Of a stretch of DNA of 58,931 nucleotides, positions 8,514 through 18,098 are shown in pieces. Below the pieces are notes generated by a model. That model did not search any database and was not told where the DNA came from. It saw nothing but the letters and a program-made list of their open reading frames with translations. A program made the translations under genes and the position numbers. The stretch comes from Pseudoalteromonas sp. S2755. Lineage in GTDB: Bacteria > Pseudomonadota > Gammaproteobacteria > Enterobacterales > Alteromonadaceae. Each line of letters starts with the position of its first letter. The stretch's first letter is position 1. The DNA lies in assembly GCF_005886535.1 (NCBI RefSeq), contig NZ_PNDS01000029.1:1-58931 (forward strand), given 5' to 3'.

Positions 8514-8873
8514 ATGAAAAAATTCTTAGTATTAGCCATTATAGTCGTTGCTCTGTTTACTGTGGATCACCCATTGATTAAAGAGCCAAGAGATAGATTA
8601 CTCGGCCAAGGCGTTGAAGTGCTAAGCGAGTCCAGCAAAGTACAACGCAGTACGGCTGCAAGAATCGCCAGAGCCAATGTCGTAAAAACAATTACCATGA
8701 CAGATGATGAAAAGCGCTATATTGAAGAAGCCCTTGCAACAGATGAAAAAGTAAGGCTTTTCCACCTCAAGTATTGTAAAGAAAGCGACTATAACTTGTA
8801 TTTTTACGGCCCAGATCTCGTCAAAATCTGTGAAATTGCAGAGCAAGCCATTCATGAAGCAAAGGGATTATAA
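8514..8873 (+). CDS. Hypothetical exported or membrane-anchored small protein
   Basis: About 119 aa from the ATG at 8514, starting MKKFLVLAIIVVALF, which is a signal peptide or N-terminal anchor. An upstream in-frame start at 8484 would bury that signal behind 10 polar residues, so I prefer 8514. The rest is charged and helical, with two cysteines (in KYCKES and KICEIAE) that could form a disulfide. I do not recognise a family. The stop overlaps the ATG of the next gene by one base (TAATG), so the two are translationally coupled. Confidence 0.7.
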   Translation: MKKFLVLAIIVVALFTVDHPLIKEPRDRLLGQGVEVLSESSKVQRSTAARIARANVVKTITMTDDEKRYIEEALATDEKVRLFHLKYCKESDYNLYFYGPDLVKICEIAEQAIHEAKGL

Positions 8874-9076
8874 TGGATTTTAGTCAATTAAATAAAAAGT
8901 CGGCGAAATCCTTTAATGATCAAAAAGCGCTTATCAAAAAGCTTAGCCAAGGACGTGTAGTCAATTGCCCAGACTGTCAGCAACCCATTGTGCTTAGTTT
9001 GAGCCAATCGACACCAAATAGAGCTGTTGCTCAATGCCAACAGGGTTGCACATTTATCGAGTTAGACCTCGCGTAA
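8873..9076 (+). CDS. Small zinc-ribbon-like protein
   Basis: A 67-aa protein with CPDC (about 32-35) and a later CQQGC (about 54-58), a spacing that suggests a small zinc ribbon. The N terminus is basic and polar. No catalytic motif and no membrane segment. It overlaps the previous gene by one base, implying co-translation. It ends 3 bp before the stop of the convergent UPF0149 gene. I do not recognise a named family. Confidence 0.65.
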   Translation: MDFSQLNKKSAKSFNDQKALIKKLSQGRVVNCPDCQQPIVLSLSQSTPNRAVAQCQQGCTFIELDLA

Positions 9077-9079
9077 AGG

Positions 9080-9649
9080 CTATTCAAATAGTCCACTATT
9101 CACTGCAGCAACTTCGACTAACTCAGCATAAGAAGCGGCAAACTCGGCAGCCAATTGCGCTTGAGTGAGTTGAAACTCGGTCAGTGACTGTCCTACTTTG
9201 TCGCAATAAATCGTTAGCTGTTGCTCACCAAGTGCAAAAAGCCCCAGTTGTTCTGTGCTCACTTGCAAAGCTTGTTTGATATCGTCAGCGAGCGGACTGG
9301 ACATCAATTGCTCATAAAAGGGCGTCGCCGCCATTAAAAACCCTTCGGCCCAATTAATTTTTTGCTCAAGTGGTGTTTCACCGTTCCAAGGCAATTGAAA
9401 TTCAGTTTCGTATACCTGCTCAGAAATCTCATGATGTAAAGCCATCAATGCAAATGCAATACTCTCATCTAATTCGGGATCAGCGTTGGTTAAAGTCTTA
9501 AGCCACTTTTCAACCTCAATACCGTTTGGGTCTATACAGGTAGCAAATAAATATCCTTGTAAAAAAGCAATATCAATAGAAAGCTTGCGCGCAGAAAAGT
9601 AGTTTTCTAAATTCAGCTGATCAGCTGCAGTAAAAGAGAAGTCGTGCAT
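9080..9649 (-). CDS. UPF0149 (YecA/YgfB-like) family protein
   Basis: A 189-aa acidic, helical cytoplasmic protein. The pattern FLQGYLFATCIDPNG followed by W (about 28-49) and later INWAEGFLMAA (about 99-109) match the UPF0149 family, whose members have a helical bundle and sometimes a C-terminal SEC-C zinc motif. This one has no zinc motif. The function of the family is poorly defined. It lies directly downstream of the T2SS operon on the same strand, 106 bp after gspN, with a small hairpin (9667-9685) in between, so it may be read through from gsp or have its own promoter. Confidence 0.8.
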   Translation of the reverse strand: MHDFSFTAADQLNLENYFSARKLSIDIAFLQGYLFATCIDPNGIEVEKWLKTLTNADPELDESIAFALMALHHEISEQVYETEFQLPWNGETPLEQKINWAEGFLMAATPFYEQLMSSPLADDIKQALQVSTEQLGLFALGEQQLTIYCDKVGQSLTEFQLTQAQLAAEFAASYAELVEVAAVNSGLFE

Positions 9650-9755
9650 AGTGTTGCCTTGAACTTAGGCGCCGTATCAGCGCCTACAAAAATGCTTTTA
9701 TATTAATAACTAATTTGAGATTAAATTAATTAAAGTCTGATATGACAGAAGTATA

Positions 9756-10514
9756 TTACAAATTGACTGGGTAGCGACCTTCGCCATCCGGTCTCCCCAA
9801 AAACTTAACAGCATCGTGTACTTCTTTTGGTAGACTCGCATCTGGCTTGATATTACCAGACACGCGAAACTGGAAATTGGCAGCTAGTGTCGCATCAGCC
9901 TGTAAGCCCAAGCGATTTTCAGGGTCAACAACTACGGCAATATCTCCTGATTTACAATCGAGTTGACCACTGAGATCACCAATACTAAACCAACCATTCA
10001 TGCCTTTAACATCAATATTTGGACTACTTATCTCACCATTTAGCCCTTCACAGTAAGGTGCACCACTTTGGTACTCCTTCACATTGACGATAACACGCCC
10101 TTTGGCATCAACCGGCAATGGCAGGGTCACTTGATCCATGGCCTGTTCAACACTGAAGCGAAGTGAGGCATTATTTACCGTCACTGATTTACTCAGTAAA
10201 TTCGATGAGAAAGTGGCTTTTCCTGAGATTTCATTTTTATCTCTCGCATTACCAAACTGTACATTGCCAGCTAAATCACCGAGTAGTAATGCCGTTGGTT
10301 CAAGCTCCCACTTAACCTGATTCAATTGAATGTTATTGAATCTCACACCGCTTACTTGACCATGCCAAACAGAACCATTTACTGCGCCTAGCTGCAAATT
10401 AGTGGGCAATTGGCCTTTGAAAACTTGCAGCAATACCGCAGCAGGCATAGTGAAAGCACTAAAAATAATAAATGCGAGTAAAAATATAATGAGTAGAGAT
10501 AGTGTTTTTTTCAT
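9756..10514 (-). CDS. gspN: Type II secretion system protein N
   Basis: A 252-aa inner-membrane protein with one N-terminal membrane anchor (about 5-28) and a periplasmic beta-rich domain. It has the GspN-type block LQLGAVNGSVWHGQ followed by WELEPTALLLG. The role of GspN is accessory and not essential in every T2SS. It is the last gene of gspCDEFGHIJKLMN, 2 bp after gspM, so it is co-transcribed. Confidence 0.93.
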   Translation of the reverse strand: MKKTLSLLIIFLLAFIIFSAFTMPAAVLLQVFKGQLPTNLQLGAVNGSVWHGQVSGVRFNNIQLNQVKWELEPTALLLGDLAGNVQFGNARDKNEISGKATFSSNLLSKSVTVNNASLRFSVEQAMDQVTLPLPVDAKGRVIVNVKEYQSGAPYCEGLNGEISSPNIDVKGMNGWFSIGDLSGQLDCKSGDIAVVVDPENRLGLQADATLAANFQFRVSGNIKPDASLPKEVHDAVKFLGRPDGEGRYPVNL

Positions 10515-10516
10515 AA

Positions 10517-10990
10517 TTATTTCTCTAAAACCAAGCGACTAACACGCACAAAGCCAGGTAAATTCCCTTGTGTAAGGTCTAGGTTTTCTACTTTTACTCC
10601 ATGCTTATTTGTCAGTTCATCTATCCAAGCAACAAGTTTATTAAATTCCACATCATCGATGGTTAAACGCAAACTTTCGCCACTAGGTTGCATTTTGCTG
10701 ATATCAATTTGAAAACGGCCACGAGTGTTATTGACTATCTGGCTGATATTACCGCCGCTGATCACCTGTGCAGGACTACTAGTTTTCAGCTTATTAACAC
10801 TTTGACCAACCCAATTTACGAGTTCGTGATTACGTTTTAGCTTAGCTTCGGCATCGCTGACAGCCTGATTTAAAGGTTTGAATATACCCATTATCAGAAC
10901 AAAAACGACAAAAATAACGCCAGCAACGATCAACAATTTTTGTTCTTGCTCTTTTAAACCACGCCAGTAATTAACTGCTTGCTGCTTCAT
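10517..10990 (-). CDS. gspM: Type II secretion system protein M
   Basis: A 157-aa bitopic inner-membrane protein: a short cytoplasmic N terminus, one membrane helix (about 19-37) and a periplasmic ferredoxin-like domain. The WRGLKEQEQKLL start is typical of GspM. It pairs with GspL to form the inner-membrane platform of the secretion machine. Its start overlaps the gspL stop by 4 bp (ATGA). Confidence 0.95.
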   Translation of the reverse strand: MKQQAVNYWRGLKEQEQKLLIVAGVIFVVFVLIMGIFKPLNQAVSDAEAKLKRNHELVNWVGQSVNKLKTSSPAQVISGGNISQIVNNTRGRFQIDISKMQPSGESLRLTIDDVEFNKLVAWIDELTNKHGVKVENLDLTQGNLPGFVRVSRLVLEK

Positions 10991-12192
10991 GCTGCACCTC
11001 GAATACGAATTTCACCGACCACAAAGTCACCATCATTGTTCAAGGCTCCCTGTTCAACGCTCACACCACGTTGCTCTAAAATAGCTTTGACCTGACCAAA
11101 CACCTGAAATTCTTTTGCGCGCGCTCTAATTCTGAGCTCATTCCTACGTTTGTCGTAGCGCAGTGTTTCAGGAGCGAAGGCATCGACCTCTTCATAAATA
11201 GCCACAAAGTGATTAGTTAATTCGAGCAAACCGCCCTGCTCCGTGCCAGATAACGCATCAAGCTCATTCTGGATCTGCTTTTTCAATAAGTGCGGACGCA
11301 CTACTTTATTTGGAAATGCCTGTTGATACATAGCGACCGCTTGGGTTTCTAGTTGATTAGCTTGATGACTTATCACATACAGCTGAGTGCCTTTAATTGC
11401 GATAAAGCTCACTACTGCCACGCTCGCCGCAATTAGACCACTGCGCCAATCACGCCACCACTGCGGCTGCTTTTTCTTCGCAGCGAATCGCCCTTGACGC
11501 AAATTAAAATCAATATTTGATAGTGATTTAGCAAAGATGGCTAAAGGTAAATCGTAATCTTGTTGTTGCGCTGTAAGTGTTATCGTTTCTGAGAAATCGC
11601 TTGCAGGGCTAAAGTGCGCCAGCTGTTCAACACCCGCAATGGCGAGGTACTCATTAACCCAGCTAAGCTCAGCAGTACCAACTTGCCAAGCATTGTGCTT
11701 GAATAGCCACTGCTGACCTAACTGTACGGCACTAGTCATACCTTCATGAAGGGGAAGACATAAAGCATCCGGTACCGCTTTATTTATACTGATCCCGGCG
11801 TCATCGAAGGCACTAAACCAACTTTGTAGCCAACTGCTATCACAAATCGCTACATCGATGGTATGTGTGTCAGCTTTCATGCCCGGTTTACCAATTGCGA
11901 TAAACAGCGCATCAATGTCGGTCGCGACATGTTCCTCAAGCATAAACGGTAAGGCTTGTTCAAGTTTCCTATTCCATTTTGCTGGTAACTCAAGCGTGCG
12001 TAATTGCACCGCCGTCGCTGGTAGCAACAAAACAACCGGTCTTGTTTGCGCTTTTTCGGCGAGAGTAGCAAGTTGTTCACTCCCTTCTAGTTCACCGCTG
12101 GCAATAATTTGTTGTTGTTCTGTTGACCACACTAACCAGTGTATTGTCGCCTGGTGTGACTGATCCACACGGATCAATAATTGTTCTGTCAC
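10987..12192 (-). CDS. gspL: Type II secretion system protein L
   Basis: A 401-aa protein with a cytoplasmic actin-like domain (about 1-240) that recruits the GspE ATPase, one membrane helix near 255-272, and a periplasmic ferredoxin-like domain that binds GspM. The segment LRTLELPAKWNRKLEQALPF and the poly-basic stretch just before the membrane helix fit GspL. It overlaps gspK by 4 bp and gspM by 4 bp, which indicates tight translational coupling. Confidence 0.95.
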   Translation of the reverse strand: MTEQLLIRVDQSHQATIHWLVWSTEQQQIIASGELEGSEQLATLAEKAQTRPVVLLLPATAVQLRTLELPAKWNRKLEQALPFMLEEHVATDIDALFIAIGKPGMKADTHTIDVAICDSSWLQSWFSAFDDAGISINKAVPDALCLPLHEGMTSAVQLGQQWLFKHNAWQVGTAELSWVNEYLAIAGVEQLAHFSPASDFSETITLTAQQQDYDLPLAIFAKSLSNIDFNLRQGRFAAKKKQPQWWRDWRSGLIAASVAVVSFIAIKGTQLYVISHQANQLETQAVAMYQQAFPNKVVRPHLLKKQIQNELDALSGTEQGGLLELTNHFVAIYEEVDAFAPETLRYDKRRNELRIRARAKEFQVFGQVKAILEQRGVSVEQGALNNDGDFVVGEIRIRGAA

Positions 12193-13190
12193 TCTACGCC
12201 TCCAAATTTACGAGCAAGCACGTACGCTTTACCATCTTTTGTTTCTATAATTGATGTGAGAGAAAAGCGTCGCTCATCAAACACAGCTGTTGCTCGCAAC
12301 TGAAAATAATTGCTGTTAATCGTAAAAATTTTGGAAGTCTTGTTAGGATCTTTAACCCCTTGATTCGCGACTTCCGTGTAAAATTCGTTGATATCTGTAA
12401 AACCTTTTTTTGGTCTTGCAGAAATAATAGCTTCAGCACCCGACTTCGATAAACCAGGTATAAGCGCACTGAGTAAAAGCGCTTGTTCTGGCAATATTGT
12501 ATTGACGTTTACCGCAAGCTCCTCACTTCCGGGGATCACGCAAACATAAGGCTTAATCTTTTCCATCACCAGCGGATTAAAGCCCTTAATCACTCGTAGT
12601 TCACTAACAGACGCCATCAAATTATTAGCCGTTAAATAAGGCGTCTGATTAGACATATACTCGTCTTCTTCTGCTCCTGAGCGATAAGTAATGCTATCTT
12701 CGTCAAGCCAATCATACACACTATCAGCAAGAGCTTCCTCGCTTTCGTTACTCGGCAAGTCCTCAATATTCTTCAAAAGTTCCAATAGCGCAGCATGAGC
12801 TGGGTTCGTATTCTTTCCACCAATCTGCCGACCACCTTGGTCATTTCCGTTTGTTTGTGACTTTGCTCTCAAGGCATTCAGATTTAAACATGCCTGTAAG
12901 TCTGTAACTTTACCGCTCAACGTACCATGGTCAACAGGGTAAGGTACTTCTTCACGGGCCCAAGGCTGGTCTAGATTAACGGTATCAGGATCATCTTTTT
13001 TTGCTTGTATCAACGCTCTTTTAACCAACTCCTCAGCACCGTAGCTATACCACTTAGCTTGTTGCTGAGTTTGAATATTCGAGGCCTTTTGTACCTGCAC
13101 CATTAAACTACTCGCCATTTCAGCGGCGATTGTCGCTGCCAATGCAACGATGAAAAGTACGATGACAAGTGCCGCACCTTGCTGCTTCAT
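12189..13190 (-). CDS. gspK: Type II secretion system minor pseudopilin K
   Basis: A 333-aa minor pseudopilin with a prepilin-type N terminus (MKQQG followed by AALVIVLFIVALA). It lacks the Glu at +5, as is normal for GspK, which caps the pseudopilus tip in complex with GspI and GspJ. The large globular domain includes YDWLDEDS and a helix-hairpin-helix-like part. It overlaps gspJ and gspL by 4 bp each. Confidence 0.95.
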   Translation of the reverse strand: MKQQGAALVIVLFIVALAATIAAEMASSLMVQVQKASNIQTQQQAKWYSYGAEELVKRALIQAKKDDPDTVNLDQPWAREEVPYPVDHGTLSGKVTDLQACLNLNALRAKSQTNGNDQGGRQIGGKNTNPAHAALLELLKNIEDLPSNESEEALADSVYDWLDEDSITYRSGAEEDEYMSNQTPYLTANNLMASVSELRVIKGFNPLVMEKIKPYVCVIPGSEELAVNVNTILPEQALLLSALIPGLSKSGAEAIISARPKKGFTDINEFYTEVANQGVKDPNKTSKIFTINSNYFQLRATAVFDERRFSLTSIIETKDGKAYVLARKFGGVE

Positions 13191-13825
13191 GGCTGTTGCC
13201 CCTTATCATCAGCGACACCGCTGCCTGGCGTTAAAAATAAACGGCTTATTGGATCCGAGTCTTTTCTTTGCAACGTCACTTTAATCGCTTTAGGTAACGA
13301 TTTAGACTTCCAATCAGCTTGCCATTTTAGTTTGTCGTCCAAAAATTCAAACTTTAACTCTTCGACATCTTCCAAGATGACCTGTGCGCGCGGCTCTGTT
13401 CCATCTAGCTGATCAACATATATTCGATAGATACGCTCAAGCTTGTCATCGATAACCCGGTAGCCCACAGCCTGCAGTTCAGAGCGAGGCAATAAACTGA
13501 TAGGGTTAGTCCAACCATCACGAACAAAAGCGATACCATCATATTGGCTCTCAAGCTCATAACGGCCATGGATGATATAAGTTGGGCTAAAATCCCCAGC
13601 TTCATTTCTGACTTCTCGCTTAGTGATCTGATTAAAATCCTGATCCATCAAGCGGAAAGTTGTTTGTAAACCTTCAATTTCGGCTATTTTTTCCGCTGAA
13701 GCAGCTTGGGCCTTCAACGTTGAATCTAAAATTTGATGAGTCGCCGTCACCACCACCGCTAAAATAGCCAGTGCCAACAATACTTCTATTAGCGTGAAAC
13801 CACGCTGAGGTGTATACACTGTCAC
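13187..13825 (-). CDS. gspJ: Type II secretion system minor pseudopilin J
   Basis: A 212-aa minor pseudopilin with the prepilin motif RG-FTLIEVLLALAILAV (cleavage after Gly9, Glu at +5). The segment following the hydrophobic helix and the later YRIYVDQLDG block fit GspJ, a component of the I-J-K tip complex. It would be processed by a prepilin peptidase, which is not encoded in this window. Its start overlaps the gspI stop by one base. Confidence 0.95.
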   Translation of the reverse strand: MTVYTPQRGFTLIEVLLALAILAVVVTATHQILDSTLKAQAASAEKIAEIEGLQTTFRLMDQDFNQITKREVRNEAGDFSPTYIIHGRYELESQYDGIAFVRDGWTNPISLLPRSELQAVGYRVIDDKLERIYRIYVDQLDGTEPRAQVILEDVEELKFEFLDDKLKWQADWKSKSLPKAIKVTLQRKDSDPISRLFLTPGSGVADDKGQQP

Positions 13826-14202
13826 TACTTACTCCGGTACATAAAAGTGGTGATGTCATACACTGAGTTTTTGAGTTCAGGTTCGCGGAAAACGTGCACG
13901 GTGAGCTTTACAAAGCTAGGATCTGCGGTTTGTTGAATATGCTGTTGCCAATACCAAGTGACCCCAGCCATTTCCTCTTCGCCTTTGTTACCATTCTTTC
14001 CATGCCAGTCATCGCCTTGCGCGCGCAAAAATACCAAGCGATTTTCTGCCACCCACGACGCGTAGGTCTGCTCTTCAAGCGAGCTGATATGGTTTATATG
14101 TTCACTTGTTGCTTGCATTGCAGCAATACCAGCGACAGCACAAATACTTAGCGCAACCATGACTTCAAGTAAGGTAAAGCCTAAGCTTTTGCTAGCGCTC
14201 AT
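13825..14202 (-). CDS. gspI: Type II secretion system minor pseudopilin I
   Basis: A 125-aa minor pseudopilin with the prepilin motif LG-FTLLEVMVALSICAV (cleavage near residue 8, Glu at +5) and a short globular domain with WVAENRLVFLRA typical of GspI. It nucleates the pseudopilus tip with GspJ and GspK. It overlaps gspH by 4 bp and gspJ by 1 bp. Confidence 0.95.
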   Translation of the reverse strand: MSASKSLGFTLLEVMVALSICAVAGIAAMQATSEHINHISSLEEQTYASWVAENRLVFLRAQGDDWHGKNGNKGEEEMAGVTWYWQQHIQQTADPSFVKLTVHVFREPELKNSVYDITTFMYRSK

Positions 14203-14792
14203 TCTTCCGGTTCCCGCTTCAGCCCTACCGGCGCCATAAATTCGCCTTCGACAAAAAATATTGGCTCCTGCAGCTCTTTATTTTCCACACTTAATCTAAA
14301 TGCGCTGACTTCACCGGAAGATAAAATAAGCACTTGCGGGATCTTGAGCTTTTTAAGTTCAAGTAAATTATCGTCGTCGCCGCCACTCATCAACTCTCGC
14401 CAATTTGCTTGCTCGAGTAAGTTATCTTGAGACCAGGGCAGATCTTCTAAGATCAATTCCACTTTGTACTGCTCAGGCAGCTCAATTGGTTTGTAGATAT
14501 CGTCAGCATCGAAAGTTCGCCACTTCTCACCGTCAAAAACCAAAAACTCAATCACACCTTTATCTAAGTGAAAACCAAGTTCAACCTGATTTAGTACTGC
14601 AAATTCTGACGCGAGATTAATCGTCCCCTGCACACGCATAGCCATGGTCTCGAGCTCTTCCTCATCACTATCACTAACGGTATAAGTAATGAGGTTTACT
14701 GAAAAAGCAATAATCACCAAGACAATAAGGACCTCAAGTAAACTGAAGCCCTTTACCTTAGCTAATGCCGGTTTGTGCAGAGGTGCTAACAT
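14199..14792 (-). CDS. gspH: Type II secretion system minor pseudopilin H
   Basis: A 197-aa minor pseudopilin. The prepilin motif KG-FSLLEVLIVLVIIAF sits about 15 residues in, so the leader is longer than average. The following segment with MAMRVQGTINLASEFAVLNQ matches the GspH/FimT family. GspH bridges the main GspG pilus and the I-J-K tip. It follows gspG by 3 bp and overlaps gspI by 4 bp. Confidence 0.94.
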   Translation of the reverse strand: MLAPLHKPALAKVKGFSLLEVLIVLVIIAFSVNLITYTVSDSDEEELETMAMRVQGTINLASEFAVLNQVELGFHLDKGVIEFLVFDGEKWRTFDADDIYKPIELPEQYKVELILEDLPWSQDNLLEQANWRELMSGGDDDNLLELKKLKIPQVLILSSGEVSAFRLSVENKELQEPIFFVEGEFMAPVGLKREPEE

Positions 14793-14795
14793 AGA

Positions 14796-15221
14796 TTAAC
14801 GTTCGTCTTCCGTATCCCAGTTACCGATATCGTCATCAGTTCCAACTTCGCCATCCGGCCCCATTGAAAAGATATCAATTTGGCTCATTTCGCCTGGGCT
14901 TACTAATTGGTAAGGATTACCCCATGGATCTTCAGGAAGCTTAGAAATAAAGCCACCTTCAGGGAAACGTTTTGGTACTGGGTCAATATTTGTTTGCGTT
15001 ACCAAAGCTTCCAAGCCTTGCTCTGTGGTTGGGTAACGTTTGTTTTTTAATTTGTACATCTTCATTGCGTCTTCAATCTGACGAATATCTAGACGTGCCT
15101 TTTCTTTTGCTGCTTCTTCTTGTTGGCCCATCACGTTAGGCGCAACGATAGATAAGATCATACCGATGATAACAAGTACCACCATCACTTCTAATAGTGA
15201 GAAACCTGATTGTTTTTTCAC
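14796..15221 (-). CDS. gspG: Type II secretion system major pseudopilin G
   Basis: The main subunit of the pseudopilus. From a GTG start at 15221 the product is 141 aa, the usual length, with leader KKQSG and mature FSLLEVMVVLVIIGM. I chose this GTG because GAGGT lies 7 bases upstream; the longer form from 15254 has no ribosome binding site and an atypical leader. The mature protein carries the RYPTTEQGLEAL block, the DPWGNPYQ signature, and a C-terminal calcium-binding-like segment ending GPDGEVGTDDDIGNWD. Confidence 0.96.
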   Translation of the reverse strand: MKKQSGFSLLEVMVVLVIIGMILSIVAPNVMGQQEEAAKEKARLDIRQIEDAMKMYKLKNKRYPTTEQGLEALVTQTNIDPVPKRFPEGGFISKLPEDPWGNPYQLVSPGEMSQIDIFSMGPDGEVGTDDDIGNWDTEDER

Positions 15222-15285
15222 AATGTTTACCTCAATGCTGTTATTGATGACCATGCAAAAACATGCGATGGCCTTTCCTTTTTGA

Positions 15286-16512
15286 CTACAATCCTACGGC
15301 TTTGTTCATCGCCATAATAGGCTGAAGAATCGCCATAACTATAAACAGTACAATAATTGCCATCGTCGCTATCATCGCAGGTTCTAGCAACTTCAGCGAG
15401 ACATTTACCATACTTTCAAATTCTCTTTCTTGGTTATTCGCTGCACGTTCAAGCATCTGTTCTAATTCACCCGACTTTTCACCGCTGGCAATCATGTGCA
15501 GCATCATAGGTGGGAACATTTTAGTCTGTTGCAACGACGCTCTAAGGCTTGCACCTTCACTCACCCGAGTCGCTGCTTCTGCAACGGAGGCTTTGATTTT
15601 TTCGTTCTCAAGTACTTGACCTGAGATTTTCATGCCCTCAAGTAGCGGAACAGAACTCGATGAGAGAATACTTAAAGTACGCGCAAATCGTGCAGTATTC
15701 ACGCTACGAGTTACCTTCCCCAGACCAGGTAAACTCAGCAGCTTGCTATCATACCAAAAGCGGATCTTAGGTTTTTGTAATGCTTTTTTAATCGCGTAGG
15801 TGCCAATGACAACCACTGCCAACGTGATCATCCAGTAGTTTTGTACAAAATTACTGGCAGCCATAACCCACTCTGTTGTCCAAGGCAGTGCTTGCTTAGA
15901 CTTCTCAAAGGTCTTCAAGATTTTTGGTACTACCGTTCCCAACAGAATGGAAACAATCGCGATAGCAAAGATAACCAAAATAATGGGATACACCATCGCT
16001 TGCGTAATTTGGCTACGCATATGTTGACGCTGCTCAGTGTAATCGGCCAAGCGATTTAGTACTTCATCTAAGTGCCCTGACTTTTCTCCAGCGGCAACCA
16101 TAGAGCGGTACAAGTGATCAAATACGTGAGGAAACTCCGACATACCATCTGCAAGTGTGTAACCTTCAACAACTTTTGATCTTACCGCCATCAGCATACG
16201 CTTTAACCTTGGCTTTTCACATTGCTCAGCCACAGCCATCACCGCAGCTTCAACGGGTAAAGAAGATTGGATCAAAGTCGCCAACTGGCGTGTGATCAAG
16301 GCAAGGTCTGATACCGAGGGACGGTAGCCTTTAAAAAGCGTAAAGCCACCGCTACTTTGGTTTTTATCTTTCTCCGCAGCAGGCAAAACTTCAAGTGGCA
16401 TCATGGCTTTTTCTCTCAGCATCTGCCTAACTTGCTTTGCCGTGTCTGCTTCTAAAATTCCTTTCTTCTCTTTGCCTTTACCATCTAAGGCGCGGTATTC
16501 AAACGCAGCCAT
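15286..16512 (-). CDS. gspF: Type II secretion system inner membrane protein F
   Basis: A 408-aa polytopic platform protein with two GspF domains and three membrane helices (about 170-195, 215-240 and 375-400). It has the family start [18 protein letters not shown] and the signatures RQLATLIQSSLPVEAAV and ARFARTLSILSSSSVPLLEG. It links the GspE ATPase to pseudopilin assembly. Its start overlaps the gspE stop by one base. Confidence 0.97.
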   Translation of the reverse strand: MAAFEYRALDGKGKEKKGILEADTAKQVRQMLREKAMMPLEVLPAAEKDKNQSSGGFTLFKGYRPSVSDLALITRQLATLIQSSLPVEAAVMAVAEQCEKPRLKRMLMAVRSKVVEGYTLADGMSEFPHVFDHLYRSMVAAGEKSGHLDEVLNRLADYTEQRQHMRSQITQAMVYPIILVIFAIAIVSILLGTVVPKILKTFEKSKQALPWTTEWVMAASNFVQNYWMITLAVVVIGTYAIKKALQKPKIRFWYDSKLLSLPGLGKVTRSVNTARFARTLSILSSSSVPLLEGMKISGQVLENEKIKASVAEAATRVSEGASLRASLQQTKMFPPMMLHMIASGEKSGELEQMLERAANNQEREFESMVNVSLKLLEPAMIATMAIIVLFIVMAILQPIMAMNKAVGL

Positions 16513-18098
16513 TAGCCTTCCTCACGCGTTACACGCATTACTTCTTCTAAGGTTGTTTGGCCAGCAAGTACTCGCGAACAGCCATCTTGTCGGATGCTTG
16601 GCGTACGCTTACGAATATACTTCTCTACCGCCTGTTCACCTTTTCCATTATGAATCAGTTCACGGATAGGCTCATCAACGATGAGAAGCTCATGAATACC
16701 TGTACGGCCTTTGTAACCATTGAAGTTACACTCTTCACAGCCGACTGCACGGAAGATTTGCGTGCCACTGTCTTTGGCCACACCCAGTAGTTCACATTCT
16801 CGTTCATCGGCCAAATGCGCTTCTTTACAGTTAGGGCAGAGCGTTCTTACCAATCGCTGTGACAGCACGCCTAGTAGTGATGAACTTAACAGGAATGGCT
16901 CAACTCCCATATCTTCCATACGCGTGATAGCACCAGCGGCCGTATTCGTATGCAGTGTGGATAATACCAAGTGGCCGGTCAAAGATGCTTGAACACCAAT
17001 TTGCGCGGTTTCTAAATCTCGGATCTCACCAACCATCACCACATCGGGATCTTGACGTAGGATCGCACGTAAACCTCGAGCGAATGTCATATCCACTTTT
17101 GGATTTACTTGTGTTTGGCCAATGCCTGGGATCTCATACTCAATCGGATCTTCAACCGTTAAAATATTACGATCTTTAGAATTGATTTGTGTCATGCCGG
17201 CGTACAAGGTCGTACTCTTACCTGAGCCCGTTGGACCAGTAACCAGTATGATGCCGTGAGGCTTGGCTATGATCTCTGCAAACGCATCGCGATTTGCTTG
17301 GGTCATGCCCAAATCTTCGAGATTTAATCGCGCATTATTTTTGTCTAGTAGACGCAGCACCACTCGTTCACCAAAGCTTGATGGCATCGTCGATACACGC
17401 ACATCCACGGCTCGCCCCGCAATCCGCAGGCTAATACGGCCATCTTGCGGCACCCGTTTTTCTGCGATATCGAGCTTGGCCATTACTTTGATACGAGACA
17501 CTAATAATGAAGACAACTTACGATTTGGCTTCAATACTTCTTTCAGTACACCATCAACCCTAAAACGAATAACCAGTTCTTGCTCAAAGGTTTCGATATG
17601 GATATCCGACGCACCTTCTTTTATCGCTTCACTCAACATGGCGTTAATGAGCTTGATGATAGGCGCATCATCATCCGCAGCAAGCAGATCTTCTGTTTGT
17701 GGCAATTCTTCAGCAAGCGAGAACAAGTCCATCTCGTTGCCAATATCTTCCATCATCTGTTGTGTTTCTGAACTGTCTCTTTGATAAGACGCTTCAAGCA
17801 TATGCTCAAAACGTTCTTCATCTAATGCTTCGAGATGTAATGTTTTGCCTGCAACGCGACGTACTTCCATCAGCGTTTCAAGATCAAGCGTGCCTTTGTG
17901 AAAGAGCTTAGCTTGATCGCCATCTGGACTCAGTAGTACGCCTTTTCGACGTGCAAACGAAAATGGCAAACGTAATGTGATTGTGGGGACAGGCGGCATT
18001 TCAGCCACCTCATCTAGTATTGGCTCTACGCTTTGAAGCTGCGCTGCCATCTCTTCAGCCTCAGCTCCTAAATCTGGCGTGACTTTTTCATCAATCAT
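16512..18098 (-). CDS. gspE: Type II secretion system ATPase E
   Basis: The cytoplasmic hexameric ATPase that drives the pseudopilus. About 528 aa from the ATG at 18098, with an N1E domain, then Walker [11 protein letters not shown] (about 288-297), Asp box, Walker B region with [12 protein letters not shown], His box, and a four-cysteine zinc module (CPNC and CEEC). An upstream GTG at 18104 is possible, but the AAGAG upstream fits the ATG better. The start overlaps the end of gspD by 8 bp. Confidence 0.96.
   Translation of the reverse strand: MIDEKVTPDLGAEAEEMAAQLQSVEPILDEVAEMPPVPTITLRLPFSFARRKGVLLSPDGDQAKLFHKGTLDLETLMEVRRVAGKTLHLEALDEERFEHMLEASYQRDSSETQQMMEDIGNEMDLFSLAEELPQTEDLLAADDDAPIIKLINAMLSEAIKEGASDIHIETFEQELVIRFRVDGVLKEVLKPNRKLSSLLVSRIKVMAKLDIAEKRVPQDGRISLRIAGRAVDVRVSTMPSSFGERVVLRLLDKNNARLNLEDLGMTQANRDAFAEIIAKPHGIILVTGPTGSGKSTTLYAGMTQINSKDRNILTVEDPIEYEIPGIGQTQVNPKVDMTFARGLRAILRQDPDVVMVGEIRDLETAQIGVQASLTGHLVLSTLHTNTAAGAITRMEDMGVEPFLLSSSLLGVLSQRLVRTLCPNCKEAHLADERECELLGVAKDSGTQIFRAVGCEECNFNGYKGRTGIHELLIVDEPIRELIHNGKGEQAVEKYIRKRTPSIRQDGCSRVLAGQTTLEEVMRVTREEG

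Noticed and set aside
9667..9685. AGGCGC/GCGCCT hairpin between gspN and the UPF0149 gene
   Set aside because: No T-run on either strand; not listed as a terminator, could be chance or a leader structure.
17263..17784. 173-aa plus-strand frame inside gspE
   Set aside because: Antisense shadow of a well-conserved ATPase gene; Ser/Arg-rich composition typical of a reverse frame.
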